64,000 bases of DNA. It comes from Pseudoxanthomonas sp. PXM03. Lineage in GTDB: Bacteria; Pseudomonadota; Gammaproteobacteria; Xanthomonadales; Xanthomonadaceae. The DNA lies in contig NZ_JACVAU010000002.1 of the NCBI RefSeq assembly GCF_014852005.1, positions 1,098,497 through 1,162,496 on the forward strand, given 5' to 3'. Positions 51,377 through 62,425 of the stretch are shown piece by piece. Position 1 is the stretch's first letter; each line of letters begins with the position of its first letter. A program made the translations under genes and the position numbers. Under the pieces are notes generated by a model. That model saw only the letters and a list, made by a program, of their open reading frames with translations. It had not been told where the DNA came from and did not search any database.

Positions 51377-51616
51377 ATGGAATACGTCATCCGCCTGGGC
51401 GATGCGCCCATCGACCTGGCCGTCATCGAACGCCACCTGCAGGACTTGGATCCTGCGGCGGTGCTGGATCTGGATACGCGATCGGGATGCCTGCGGTGTT
51501 CCACCAGCGCGCTCGCAGTGGAACTGCTGATGGCCCTCGCGCAGGCGGGCCATCGCGTCACGCCCGACACCATCGAACGCCTGCCTTCCGTGTGCTGCGG
51601 TGGCTGCAGCGGGTGA
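51377..51616 (+). CDS. small HMA-like protein ending in CCGGC
   Basis: A 79-residue protein. ATG 51377 lies past the azurin terminator and has GAGCAGG upstream. The body (IERHLQDLDPAAVLDLD, GCLRCST, VELLMALAQAGHRV) has an HMA-like strand-helix pattern with an extra CLRC pair, and it ends CCGGCSG, nearly identical to the tail of the protein at 42200-42445. A role in metal or NO handling is inferred from this pair and location. Confidence 0.68.
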   Translation: MEYVIRLGDAPIDLAVIERHLQDLDPAAVLDLDTRSGCLRCSTSALAVELLMALAQAGHRVTPDTIERLPSVCCGGCSG

Positions 51617-51676
51617 GGCAGGACTACCTGCCGTCAGCCTCATCCCGAAGACGAGCCCCCGTGCCGATCCGGCTGC

Positions 51677-53065
51677 TCATGTGTCGAGCGGGAGTTCCAC
51701 GCGTGCGACCAGGCCACCCAGGCGCGCCGCGCCCCCCAGATGGATGCGCCCACCGTGGGCCGTGACAGCCTCTGCGGCGATGGCGAGCCCCAGCCCGCTG
51801 CCGTCGCTTCCCCCGCCCAGGCGGCGGTAGAAGCGGTCGAAAACCCGTTCCCTTTCATCCTCGGGGATGCCCGGGCCACTGTCTTCCACCGTCAGCACCG
51901 CATGCGTGCCCGTGCTGGAAGTCCGCACTTCGATCACGCCCCCTGCCGGCGTATAGCGCAGTGCATTCTCGATCAGGTTGCGGACCAACAGGCCCAGCGC
52001 GAACTCGTCCCCCCACAGCTGCGCACCTTCCAGCGTCAGCTGGATCTCCTGGTTCTTTCGCTCCGCCAATGGCCGGAGTTCCTCCATCTCCGTCCTCACC
52101 AGCGCATCAAGATCGAGCCTTGAATGCGCGCGTGCGCCTCCCAGGCTCTCGGCGCGGCTGAGCGAAAGAAGCTGGGATGCCAGCCGTTCCACGCGCTCGA
52201 TGCTGATGCCGAGCAGCTCCTGGGACTGGACCCGATCCTGTTCGTCGATGGCATGGCGCGCATTGTCCGCATGCACCTTCAATGCGCTGATCGGCGTCCG
52301 CAGTTCGTGGGCGGCGTCCGCAACGAAGTTCCGCTCGCGTGCGAGCGCGACATCCAGCCGCTGCAGCAACCCGTTGATGGCGCTCACCAGGCCCTGCGCC
52401 TCGCGCGGCACATCCGCGGGATCCAGCGGTACCAACCGCTCCGGATGGCGTTGGCCGATCTCCATCGACAAGCCACGCAGCGAGCGTGTGGCCAGGGCAA
52501 CGCTCCACCAGATCACCAGCGCCATCAGCGGAAGCGCGAGCAGCAAGGGAAGCAATGTCCCTCCCGCGATATCGGTGGCCAGCTCCTGTCGGATGTCGGC
52601 AAGCTCGGCAGACTGGAACCAACGGCCATTCGACGAGCGCAGCGTGAACGTGCGCCAGCGTGCGCCTTCGATCACGACATCGGAGAACCCGGGTTCCGCC
52701 ACCGCCAGCGGTGTCGTTGGAGCGCTGTCCGAGCGCAGCAGCAAGCGCTGCTTCGTGTCCCATACCTGGAACGCAAGCTTGTTCTCGTACGCGTGGCCGT
52801 CATCGAAGGCGAGCGCTTCGCCGACGCCCTGTGCCTCGCCGTGCCAGCCGCGCAGGACGATCGGTTCACCGGGGTAGGCATTGAGCTCGCTCAAGGGCTC
52901 GTCGACCAGACTCACCAGCACACGGGTGGATTGCACGAGCCTGGCGTCGAACATTTCGCCAGCTTCCTGCAGGCCCGCACGGTAGCTGAGCCAGCCGGCC
53001 GCCGACATCACGACGCCGAGCGTGCCGAGCAACATCAGCAGCAACGTCGCACGCATCGACCTCAT
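51677..53065 (-). CDS. sensor histidine kinase
   Basis: A 462-residue kinase: transmembrane helix at about 7-29, a periplasmic domain of about 140 residues, a second helix (LLPLLLALPLMALVIWW), HAMP, HisKA with H253 in DAAHELRTPI, and an ATPase domain with NLIENALRY, DSGPGIP and GSGLGLAI. QseC/PmrB-like. It overlaps the regulator gene by 4 bases and ends the seven-gene operon that begins with the thermostable-hemolysin-like gene. The signal is unknown. Confidence 0.93.
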   Translation of the reverse strand: MRSMRATLLLMLLGTLGVVMSAAGWLSYRAGLQEAGEMFDARLVQSTRVLVSLVDEPLSELNAYPGEPIVLRGWHGEAQGVGEALAFDDGHAYENKLAFQVWDTKQRLLLRSDSAPTTPLAVAEPGFSDVVIEGARWRTFTLRSSNGRWFQSAELADIRQELATDIAGGTLLPLLLALPLMALVIWWSVALATRSLRGLSMEIGQRHPERLVPLDPADVPREAQGLVSAINGLLQRLDVALARERNFVADAAHELRTPISALKVHADNARHAIDEQDRVQSQELLGISIERVERLASQLLSLSRAESLGGARAHSRLDLDALVRTEMEELRPLAERKNQEIQLTLEGAQLWGDEFALGLLVRNLIENALRYTPAGGVIEVRTSSTGTHAVLTVEDSGPGIPEDERERVFDRFYRRLGGGSDGSGLGLAIAAEAVTAHGGRIHLGGAARLGGLVARVELPLDT

Positions 53066-53736
53066 GCGGTGTCTCCGGCAACGTCGCCGAGGGCATAGCC
53101 GATGCCACGTACCGTGCGGATGGCCGCCGGTTCCAGCTTGCGACGGAGCTGGTGGACATGCACGTCCACTGCGTTGCTGGCGACATCCTCGTTCCAGCCG
53201 TAGAGATGCCGCTGGATCGTGTCGCGCGCCATCGGGCGGCCACGTTGCTCCATCAGGACGCGCAGCAACGCGAACTCGCGCCGGGTGAGATCAAGGCTTC
53301 GTCCTTTCCATGTCGCGGTGAGCGTGGCCGGATCCAGGCGCAGGGGGCCCGCTTCCAGCGAAGGGGTCGCCCTTCCGGAACTGCGCCTGATCAGCGCACG
53401 TACCCTGGCCAGCAGTTCGGCGGTATCGAATGGCTTTCCCAGGTAGTCGTCCGCCCCGACATCCAGCCCCAGCGTGCGATCGGACGGCCGTTCGCGGGCG
53501 CTCAGCACGAGGATGGGCACCGGGTTCCCGGCGGCGCGTACCTGCCGGATCACCTCGATGCCATCCATCCGCGGCAAGCCCAGGTCCAGCACCACGAGGT
53601 CGAACTCGCCATCGCGCATCGCCATGAGTCCGCTTGCACCATCCTGCACCCAGTCGACCGCGAAGGCACCGCGCCGCAATGCGATGCAGATGCCTTCGCC
53701 CAGCAATGGATCGTCTTCCACCAGCAGGATGTGCAT
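53062..53736 (-). CDS. OmpR-family response regulator
   Basis: A 224-residue regulator: receiver with D8/D9 and phospho-acceptor D51 (LVVLDLGLPRMDG), GKPF, and a winged-helix domain (LTRREFALLRVLMEQRGRPMARDTI...VDVHVHQLRRKL). PmrA/QseB-like. ATG 53736 is chosen because the MHILLVEDD start matches the family; the 12-residue extension overlaps the TPR gene. Its likely target is the array of 11-base-spaced half-sites at the head of the operon. Confidence 0.92.
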   Translation of the reverse strand: MHILLVEDDPLLGEGICIALRRGAFAVDWVQDGASGLMAMRDGEFDLVVLDLGLPRMDGIEVIRQVRAAGNPVPILVLSARERPSDRTLGLDVGADDYLGKPFDTAELLARVRALIRRSSGRATPSLEAGPLRLDPATLTATWKGRSLDLTRREFALLRVLMEQRGRPMARDTIQRHLYGWNEDVASNAVDVHVHQLRRKLEPAAIRTVRGIGYALGDVAGDTA

Positions 53737-53761
53737 GCGGTCAGTCTGGTGTGCCCCCCCC

Positions 53762-54427
53762 TCAGTTGGCAAGGTGCCCGGCGACGTCCTTCAGCTTGCT
53801 CTCCGCCTCGCGTCGGCGACCTGCATCAGCCACTTCCCGGCCCGGCCGGGCCGGTGCCGCCAGCGCTTTCTGGAAGGCTGCGCGCGCGCCTGTCCAGTCC
53901 TTCTGGTCGAGCAGGAAATCCGCATAGAAATAGTTGGCGTCGATGCCATCCGGATCGATGGCCAACCCCTTGCGGAGCATGGCGCGCGCCTTGTCGTCGT
54001 CGCCGAAGCCAAGCGGCCAGCCCGGCACCTGGTAATACAGCGCGCCCAGGCTGGTGTAGGCCGCACCATCGAGCGCATCAGGCGCGATCTGGATGGCCGC
54101 CTCGAAATCGGCACGCGCACGCTTGACCAGCCCCAGCGCCCCCATCCCGCCCTTCTCGCCCGCCAGGCTCGACAGCACGATGCCCTCCCAGATCAGGGCG
54201 GACGCATCGCGCGGGTGCGTCTCCCGGATCTTCGCGGCCTGGCGCGCGAGCTCCTCGAAGGCCGATTCGCGCTGCGCTTTCGGTACCTGGTAGTTGATCT
54301 GCGCCCAGCGGTCACGCACCTGGCCGGTCGTGGTAGCACCGGGCTCACCCGCCAAGGCAATCCCGACCAACAGCGTGGTGGACATGAGAATCAGGAATAG
54401 CATGGACTTACCGTAAGCGTGGTTCAT
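53762..54427 (-). CDS. exported TPR-repeat protein
   Basis: A 221-residue protein with a signal peptide or N-terminal anchor (MLFLILMSTTLLVGIALAGE), then alpha-helical repeats of TPR type (AYTSLGALYYQVPGW, DKARAMLRKGLAIDPDGIDANYFYADFLLDQKDWTGARAAF). Probably periplasmic scaffold. ATG 54427 has GAGGAGAA upstream and overlaps the SDR gene by 20 bases. Its export suggests the operon product or partner lies in the envelope. Confidence 0.82.
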   Translation of the reverse strand: MNHAYGKSMLFLILMSTTLLVGIALAGEPGATTTGQVRDRWAQINYQVPKAQRESAFEELARQAAKIRETHPRDASALIWEGIVLSSLAGEKGGMGALGLVKRARADFEAAIQIAPDALDGAAYTSLGALYYQVPGWPLGFGDDDKARAMLRKGLAIDPDGIDANYFYADFLLDQKDWTGARAAFQKALAAPARPGREVADAGRRREAESKLKDVAGHLAN

Positions 54428-55247
54428 GGTGGATGTTCTCCTCGGTGGATGATCGTGGTCGTCGCGCATGCCGGCGGACGAGGGGCAGGCTGTTGCGCAG
54501 ATTGCGATCGACCAGTCCGGGCACCAGCCCATTGATGCGCGCGAAGAGTTTTTCCGGCCAACCGATCTGCATCCTCGACCGGCCCTGCACGATGGCCGCG
54601 ACCAGCTGGCGCGCGACATCCGCCGGCGCGTCGCTGCTCACCTTGAGTTCGGCATTCAGCGCATCGACGGCAGGCGTGTTGAACGGCGTGCGGGTGGCGC
54701 GTGGCGACAGGTACTGGAAGCGCAGGCCGGTATCTGCGTATTCCCTTGCCAGCGCTTCGGTCAGTCCGCGCAGGCCGAACTTGCTGGCGCTGTAGGCCGC
54801 GAAGCCGGGGAATGCCAGACTGCCGAAGGTGGAGCCGACAACGACCACGGCGGCTGATGCGTGCGTCCTCAGGAGTGGCAGCAATGCATGCGCGAGCAGC
54901 ATCGGTGCCACCAGGTTGGTCTGCACCAACCGGCCCATGTCGACAGGATCCTGCTCTTCGAACAGACCGAATGCCGCCTGCGCGTGAGCCAGCACCAGCA
55001 CCGCGGGCAGCGGGCTCGCGGCATGCGCCGCGCGCAGCAGATGGGCGCGACCGTCCTCCGTCGCCACGTCGGCGACGACCCACGACGTAGTGCCCGCAGG
55101 CATGTCTTGCGCGACCCGGCGCAGCTTGGCCTCGTCGCGCCCCACTGCAAGCACGCGCGCACCGGCGGCGACCAGCGCCGCGCACAACGGCTGGCCGATG
55201 CCACCGCTGGCACCGGTCAGGATCACGGTTCTACTTGCAAGTTCCAT
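54408..55247 (-). CDS. short-chain dehydrogenase/reductase
   Basis: A 279-residue cytoplasmic SDR with TGASGGIG, the catalytic YSASK and a preceding VVVGSTFGS. Not closely related to the three SDRs at 13-19 kb. Its ATG overlaps the stop of the diiron-like gene (TGATG). In the operon it could reduce or oxidise a carbonyl/hydroxyl of the compound made by the ligase and oxygenase; substrate unknown. Confidence 0.88.
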   Translation of the reverse strand: MELASRTVILTGASGGIGQPLCAALVAAGARVLAVGRDEAKLRRVAQDMPAGTTSWVVADVATEDGRAHLLRAAHAASPLPAVLVLAHAQAAFGLFEEQDPVDMGRLVQTNLVAPMLLAHALLPLLRTHASAAVVVVGSTFGSLAFPGFAAYSASKFGLRGLTEALAREYADTGLRFQYLSPRATRTPFNTPAVDALNAELKVSSDAPADVARQLVAAIVQGRSRMQIGWPEKLFARINGLVPGLVDRNLRNSLPLVRRHARRPRSSTEENIHHEPRLR

Positions 55248-55921
55248 CACGCCGCCTCGGCCAGGCGCGTGCCATCGGCACGCAGGGTGCGGAAGATGTC
55301 GCCATAGAGCACGTAGAAGCGTCGCGCGGCATGGATGACCGCTGCCTGGTCTCCAAGGTCGTCCAGGCGATCCATCAGGCGTTTGAAGAAGCCGACATGT
55401 TCGATGTCCAGGTCGCCATGCGACAACAGGTAGCCGAATGCATTGCGAGGCAGGTCGAGCGAGGTCTGCAGCGTGTTGGCGGCGCGCGTGGCGAGCGCGA
55501 CGCTGGTGCCCTCCAGCACCAGCACCATGCCGAAGAAGCCGACCGGGTTGCCGCGCTGGATGGTGTCGTAGGCGTAACTGACCATCAGCTCCGTCGCCAG
55601 TGACGGCGACGACATCGCGGCCGCGGCGCGGTCCTCGCCACATGCCGCGATATCGTCCAGCACCCACTCGTGGTGCCCCATCTCTTCGTCGATGTACTCC
55701 CCGACCGCTGTGCGCAACCATTCCAGCCGCGCGGGCAGGCGCGCACCACAGGCCATCAGCAGGGGCACCGTGTGGCGGACATGGTGATAGGCCTGCGTGA
55801 GGAAGGCCACGTAATCGTCGCGCGCTATCCTGCCCGCCAGCGCGGACTGGATGATGGGAATGGAAAGCAGGCTGTCGCGCTCGCGCATGGTCTGCGCGAC
55901 CAGCTCGTCATGGAAACTCAT
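55247..55921 (-). CDS. heme-oxygenase-like diiron (HDO/TenA-fold) protein
   Basis: A 224-residue all-alpha protein of the iron-containing redox enzyme family. Probable metal ligands are E80-x2-H83 (DEEMGHHEW), E137 (LVLEGTS) and H168-x3-D172-x2-H175 (SHGDLDIEH), the last matching the HDO helix-3 pattern. HDO enzymes perform oxidative chemistry such as decarboxylation or N-oxygenation (UndA, CADD, SznF are known members). Translationally coupled to an AMP ligase upstream and an SDR downstream. Reaction unknown. Confidence 0.8.
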   Translation of the reverse strand: MSFHDELVAQTMRERDSLLSIPIIQSALAGRIARDDYVAFLTQAYHHVRHTVPLLMACGARLPARLEWLRTAVGEYIDEEMGHHEWVLDDIAACGEDRAAAAMSSPSLATELMVSYAYDTIQRGNPVGFFGMVLVLEGTSVALATRAANTLQTSLDLPRNAFGYLLSHGDLDIEHVGFFKRLMDRLDDLGDQAAVIHAARRFYVLYGDIFRTLRADGTRLAEAA

Positions 55922-57420
55922 GCGGTGACTCCGGAGGGGGAAATGATCGGGGGAAGGCGATAGCAGGCGTCGACGTCGGCCTGGTAGCGGTCGAGGATGG
56001 CGGCGCGGCGCGGACGGCCATTCGCGGTCATCAGGCCCGCGTCTGCGGTGAAGGGTGTGGCGCGCACGAAGCGCGCGACGCGCGCATAGTCGGGCAGTCC
56101 GGCGTTGACCTCGCCCAGCGCACGCATGATCTGTACGTCGTCCACGTCGGGACGGCGTGGCACCAGCACCGCGACGTTGTCCGCCTGGCCCTCGCCCCAG
56201 ACCACCCCCTGCCCGATGGCGGGATGCGCCAGCAGTTCGCTCTCCACCCACTCCGGCGACACATTCCGCCCGAAGGCGGTGATGAAGACATTCTTGCGGC
56301 GCCCGGTGATGTGGACGAAACCTTCGTCGTCGCGATAGCCCAGGTCGCCCGTGCGCAACGGCCCCTCTTCCAGCGGGTCGCCCCCGAGATAGCCCAGTGC
56401 GCGCGCACCCTCGACGCAGATCTCGCCATCGACGATCGAGACACCGGCATGCGGCAAGGCCTGGCCGACGCTGCCATCGCGCGTGGCGCCCGGGCGATTG
56501 AGGCACACCACGGAACCGCACTCTGTCAGGCCATAACCTTCGAACACGGGAAGGCGGAGCACGCGCGCACGCGCAAGCAGGCCGGGCCCCACGCGCCCAC
56601 CGCCCACCGCGATGTAGCGCAACGAGGCGGGCAAGGGAGCGCCCTGCTCCGCCGCCATCACCAGTGCCAACAGCAGCTGGGGCACCAGGATCACGCTTTC
56701 GGGCTGATAGCGGTGCAGGCAACGCAGCAGCGTGGGCACGTCGAGGCCGGTCGCGCCCGTGTAGCCGATCTCGGACAGCGACGGCAGTGCGATCTCCGCA
56801 TCCGCCAGGAGGGCGGCGTACAGCCCGGCCACGTTCTCCAGCAGCGTTGCGAGCGGCATCAGACAAAGGTGCCGGCGAGGCGCGATGGCAGCGGCGGCAT
56901 CCACCAGCGATCCGGCCACGCCGAACAGCGTGTGTGCATCCAGGCACACGCCTCGCGGGCGACCCGTCGTGCCGGACGTATAGGTGATGCAGCCGGTGCG
57001 GTGCGGCAGCACCGGTGCCACCGCTTCGTCCACCTGCGCACGCCAGCATGCCAGGCGCTCGCCGTCGAGGAACCCGGTCAGCGCCTCGACGCCGGGCGGC
57101 ATGGCGTCCTCGCGGGAAGTGACAACGCATTGCGCACCGCTGTTGGCCAGCGCGTGCAGCACCTGCGCATCGGAGAAGAACATCGGCAGCGGCACATGCA
57201 CGCCGCCGGTTTCGCGGATTGCCATGTCCAGCACGAACCAGCTCGGCCCGTTGTCCAGGCGACTGGCGACGCGTCGAATACCCGTCCTCGTCATCCACTC
57301 GACGAGCTGTCCGATCCGTTCCGCAAGCGCTCGGTCATCCAGGGTGCCGTGCGCCGTGATCAGTCGGATACGACCGTCGCCTTTCGGCGCGCGCAGGACG
57401 ACATCCATCGGCGTCCTCAT
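55918..57420 (-). CDS. AMP-dependent synthetase/ligase
   Basis: A 500-residue ANL-superfamily enzyme. YTSGTTGRPRGV (147-158), FEGYGLTECG, RTGDLGYRDDEGF and ITGRRKN are present, so it should adenylate a carboxylate, perhaps a fatty acid. Oddity: the C-terminal A10 region reads TANGRPRRAA, where the catalytic lysine is expected; arginine occupies the place. ATG 57420 overlaps the preceding stop. It may load or release an acyl group for the neighbouring oxygenase and acyltransferase. Confidence 0.88.
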   Translation of the reverse strand: MRTPMDVVLRAPKGDGRIRLITAHGTLDDRALAERIGQLVEWMTRTGIRRVASRLDNGPSWFVLDMAIRETGGVHVPLPMFFSDAQVLHALANSGAQCVVTSREDAMPPGVEALTGFLDGERLACWRAQVDEAVAPVLPHRTGCITYTSGTTGRPRGVCLDAHTLFGVAGSLVDAAAAIAPRRHLCLMPLATLLENVAGLYAALLADAEIALPSLSEIGYTGATGLDVPTLLRCLHRYQPESVILVPQLLLALVMAAEQGAPLPASLRYIAVGGGRVGPGLLARARVLRLPVFEGYGLTECGSVVCLNRPGATRDGSVGQALPHAGVSIVDGEICVEGARALGYLGGDPLEEGPLRTGDLGYRDDEGFVHITGRRKNVFITAFGRNVSPEWVESELLAHPAIGQGVVWGEGQADNVAVLVPRRPDVDDVQIMRALGEVNAGLPDYARVARFVRATPFTADAGLMTANGRPRRAAILDRYQADVDACYRLPPIISPSGVTA

Positions 57421-58088
57421 GGCGACCCCGCCAGGCAAAGATCGAGGGTGTCGTTGCAGGCCTGAGGCATGTGTCTGCCACGCAGGTATGCCACGCCCTC
57501 TGCGAGGTTGCCGCATATCAGGCGTGGTCGCGATGCGTAGTAGGAACCCCAGTCTCCACCGGCATCGCCGAGCCGTTCGGCACGCGCTTCAGCCAGTTCG
57601 ATCATCGGCAGATGCAGGCGCTCGAACGCATTGCGCAACTGTCGGGTGGCGACCAGCAGGACCCATGTCATGCCCGCCGACTGCAGGGTCAGCGCAAGCT
57701 GCAGGATGAGTTCGCGCGCGATGCCGGGCGTGGTGGCGGCGAAGTTGCCGGCTTCGACCATCAGGCGGCGGTCGACTTGCGCGATCTGCTGGTGCGCCAT
57801 CACCTGTTCGACCGGCGCATCCAGGTAGTGCTCGACGAACAGCGGCCCCTCCCCTCCGGCACGCACGCCGACGGCAGCGGCAAGCCGGCCATCGCTGTCG
57901 CGATAGGCGAGCAGATGGGGGAAGAAGCTGCGCAGTGCTGCGCCGTAGCGTTCGCGATAGACGTCGCTGATGAACGACTCGACTTCGTCCCGGTCAGGAT
58001 CGTGGCGATCAATCAGCTGGACGCTGGCGAAGCGTCCCGGCAGCGGGGCAAGTACGATGTGGGAGCGGATCCAGTGCATGGCGTGCAT
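57417..58088 (-). CDS. thermostable-hemolysin (delta-VPH) family protein
   Basis: A 223-residue protein matching the thermostable hemolysin family, first named from Vibrio. The region GRLAAAVGVRAGGEGPLFVEHYLD and the later VEAGNFAATTPGIARELILQLALTL suggest a GNAT/acyl-homoserine-lactone-synthase-like acyltransferase fold rather than a pore former. No signal peptide. First gene of the seven-gene operon; the ATG lies 15 bases beyond a regulator-site array and has no good Shine-Dalgarno. Confidence 0.82.
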   Translation of the reverse strand: MHAMHWIRSHIVLAPLPGRFASVQLIDRHDPDRDEVESFISDVYRERYGAALRSFFPHLLAYRDSDGRLAAAVGVRAGGEGPLFVEHYLDAPVEQVMAHQQIAQVDRRLMVEAGNFAATTPGIARELILQLALTLQSAGMTWVLLVATRQLRNAFERLHLPMIELAEARAERLGDAGGDWGSYYASRPRLICGNLAEGVAYLRGRHMPQACNDTLDLCLAGSP

Positions 58089-58102
58089 GCTGGAATCGCT
58101 CG

Positions 58103-58141
58103 ATTAAGGGTCAATTAGCTCGAAGTTAAGCGCTCATTAGA
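58103..58141 (-). promoter_or_regulatory. four OmpR/PmrA-type half-sites with 11-base spacing
   Basis: On the + strand ATTAAG (58103), ATTAGC (58114), GTTAAG (58125) and ATTAGA (58136) begin exactly 11 bases apart. Read leftwards, the transcribed direction, they are TCTAAT, CTTAAC, GCTAAT and CTTAAT, like PmrA-type yTTAAk-N5-yTTAAk sites. CTTAAT at 58108-58103 may double as the -10, giving a very short leader. Confidence 0.65.
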
Positions 58142-58218
58142 TTCCCGGCACGAATTCGTGAGAATCCGCACCGCGTCACCGCGGGGCTAAACCCGCTCTG
58201 AACGTCGCGCAAGGGACA

Positions 58219-59781
58219 TCACCAGAACAGCGTATACAGCGCCACGAGAATGGCGAGCACGGCAACGGCGCCGATGTTGAAGGCGCCGCTGGTGCGGTAG
58301 TCCACGTCGCCGGTCTGGATGATGTCCTTCTCCGGCGCGTGCGGCGTGGCCAGCGAGACGACCACCGCCAGTGCCAGCGCCAGCAGGAACACCAGGCCGA
58401 CGCGATCGATGAAGGGCAGCGCCGGCCACGCCAGCTTCAGCACGATGGACAGCGCGAACGAACCGATCGCCGCCGCCAGCGCGCCGGCCTCGTTGGCGCG
58501 CTTCCAGAACAGGCCCAGCACGAAGATCACCACGATGCCCGGGGTGAAGAAGCCGGTGTATTCCTGGATGTACTGGAACGCCTGGTCGAAGCTGCCCAGC
58601 AGCGGCTTGGCCGCCAGGATGCCGAGCACGACGGTCACGACCGCGGCGATGCGGCCCACGCGCACCAGCGTGGCCTCGCTGTGCTGGCGTTTGCCTTTGG
58701 CGTAGAAATCCAGGGTGAAGATCGTCGCCACGGAATTGATCTTCGATGCCAGCGACGCGACGATCGCCGCCACCAATGCGGCGAACACCAGGCCCAGGAT
58801 GCCGGTGGGCAGCAGGCGCATCATCGTCGGATACGCCTGGTCGGGCTTGTCCAGGCCCGGCGCCAGCATCACTGCGGCGATGCCCGGCAGCACCACGATC
58901 ACCGGCATCAGCAGCTTGAGGAACGCGGCGAACAGCACGCCCTTCTGCGCCTCGCCGATGTCCTTCGCGGCGAGCGCGCGCTGGATGATGTACTGGTTGA
59001 AGCCCCAGTAGCTGATGTTCATGATCCACATGCCGCCGATCAGCACGCTGAGGCCCGGCAGGTCCTTGTAGAACGGGTTGTCCTTGTCGAGGATCATCTC
59101 GAAGTGGCCCGGCTGCGCGTCCCACAACCGGTGGAAGCCCGCGACGACGCCCGCGCCGTCACCCAGTTCGTTGAGCGTCAGGCCGGCGACCAGCAGCCCT
59201 CCCAGCACCAGCAGCGACACCTGCACGATGTCGGTCAGCGCCACGGCCTTCAGGCCGCCGTACAGCTGGTACAGCAGCGCGAACACACCGATCAGCACCA
59301 CCGCCAGCATCTGGTCCATGCCGGTGACCTGCGATACCGCGATGGCGCCCAGCCACAGGATCGAGGTGACGTTGACGAACACGTACAGCCCCAGCCAGAA
59401 CACGGCCATCAGCGTGCGGATGCGCGTGCCGTACCGCTGCTCGAGGAACTGCGGCATGGTGTAGATGCCGTTGCGCAGGAACACCGGCAGGAACCATTTG
59501 CCGACGATCAGCAGCGTGGCCGCGGCCATCCACTCGTACGAGGCGATGGCCAGGCCGATGGCATAACCGGAACCGGACATGCCGATGATCTGTTCGGCCG
59601 AGATGTTGGCCGCGATCAACGACGCACCGATGGCCCACCACGGCAGCGACTTGCTGGCAAGGAAGTAGTCCTTCGCGTCCTTGGTGTGCCCGGCCTTCTC
59701 GCGCGACACCCATTGCGCCAGCACGAAGATGCCGGCCAGGTAGGCCAGCACGATGGCGATATCCAGTCCCGACAGTGTCAT
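58219..59781 (-). CDS. sodium:solute (sugar) symporter, SSS family
   Basis: A 520-residue inner-membrane protein with about 14 helices. SGLT-type features include DYFLASKSLPWWAIGASLIAANISAEQIIGMSG, GLKAVALTDIVQ and a sodium-site region ALVAAIVASLASKINS. It imports a sugar with Na+. GGGGAG lies before the ATG. It follows the GH3 gene by 79 bases in the leftward xylose/xylan locus, so a xyloside or glucoside product is likely. Confidence 0.9.
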   Translation of the reverse strand: MTLSGLDIAIVLAYLAGIFVLAQWVSREKAGHTKDAKDYFLASKSLPWWAIGASLIAANISAEQIIGMSGSGYAIGLAIASYEWMAAATLLIVGKWFLPVFLRNGIYTMPQFLEQRYGTRIRTLMAVFWLGLYVFVNVTSILWLGAIAVSQVTGMDQMLAVVLIGVFALLYQLYGGLKAVALTDIVQVSLLVLGGLLVAGLTLNELGDGAGVVAGFHRLWDAQPGHFEMILDKDNPFYKDLPGLSVLIGGMWIMNISYWGFNQYIIQRALAAKDIGEAQKGVLFAAFLKLLMPVIVVLPGIAAVMLAPGLDKPDQAYPTMMRLLPTGILGLVFAALVAAIVASLASKINSVATIFTLDFYAKGKRQHSEATLVRVGRIAAVVTVVLGILAAKPLLGSFDQAFQYIQEYTGFFTPGIVVIFVLGLFWKRANEAGALAAAIGSFALSIVLKLAWPALPFIDRVGLVFLLALALAVVVSLATPHAPEKDIIQTGDVDYRTSGAFNIGAVAVLAILVALYTLFW

Positions 59782-59860
59782 CCCGCTCCCCTATCCCAAA
59801 ACGACAAGCGATGCCGTGATGCATTCCCGGACGCCTGCGCGCCCGGGAATGCGCTCACCG

Positions 59861-62421
<2,561 letters not shown>

Positions 62422-62425
<4 letters not shown>

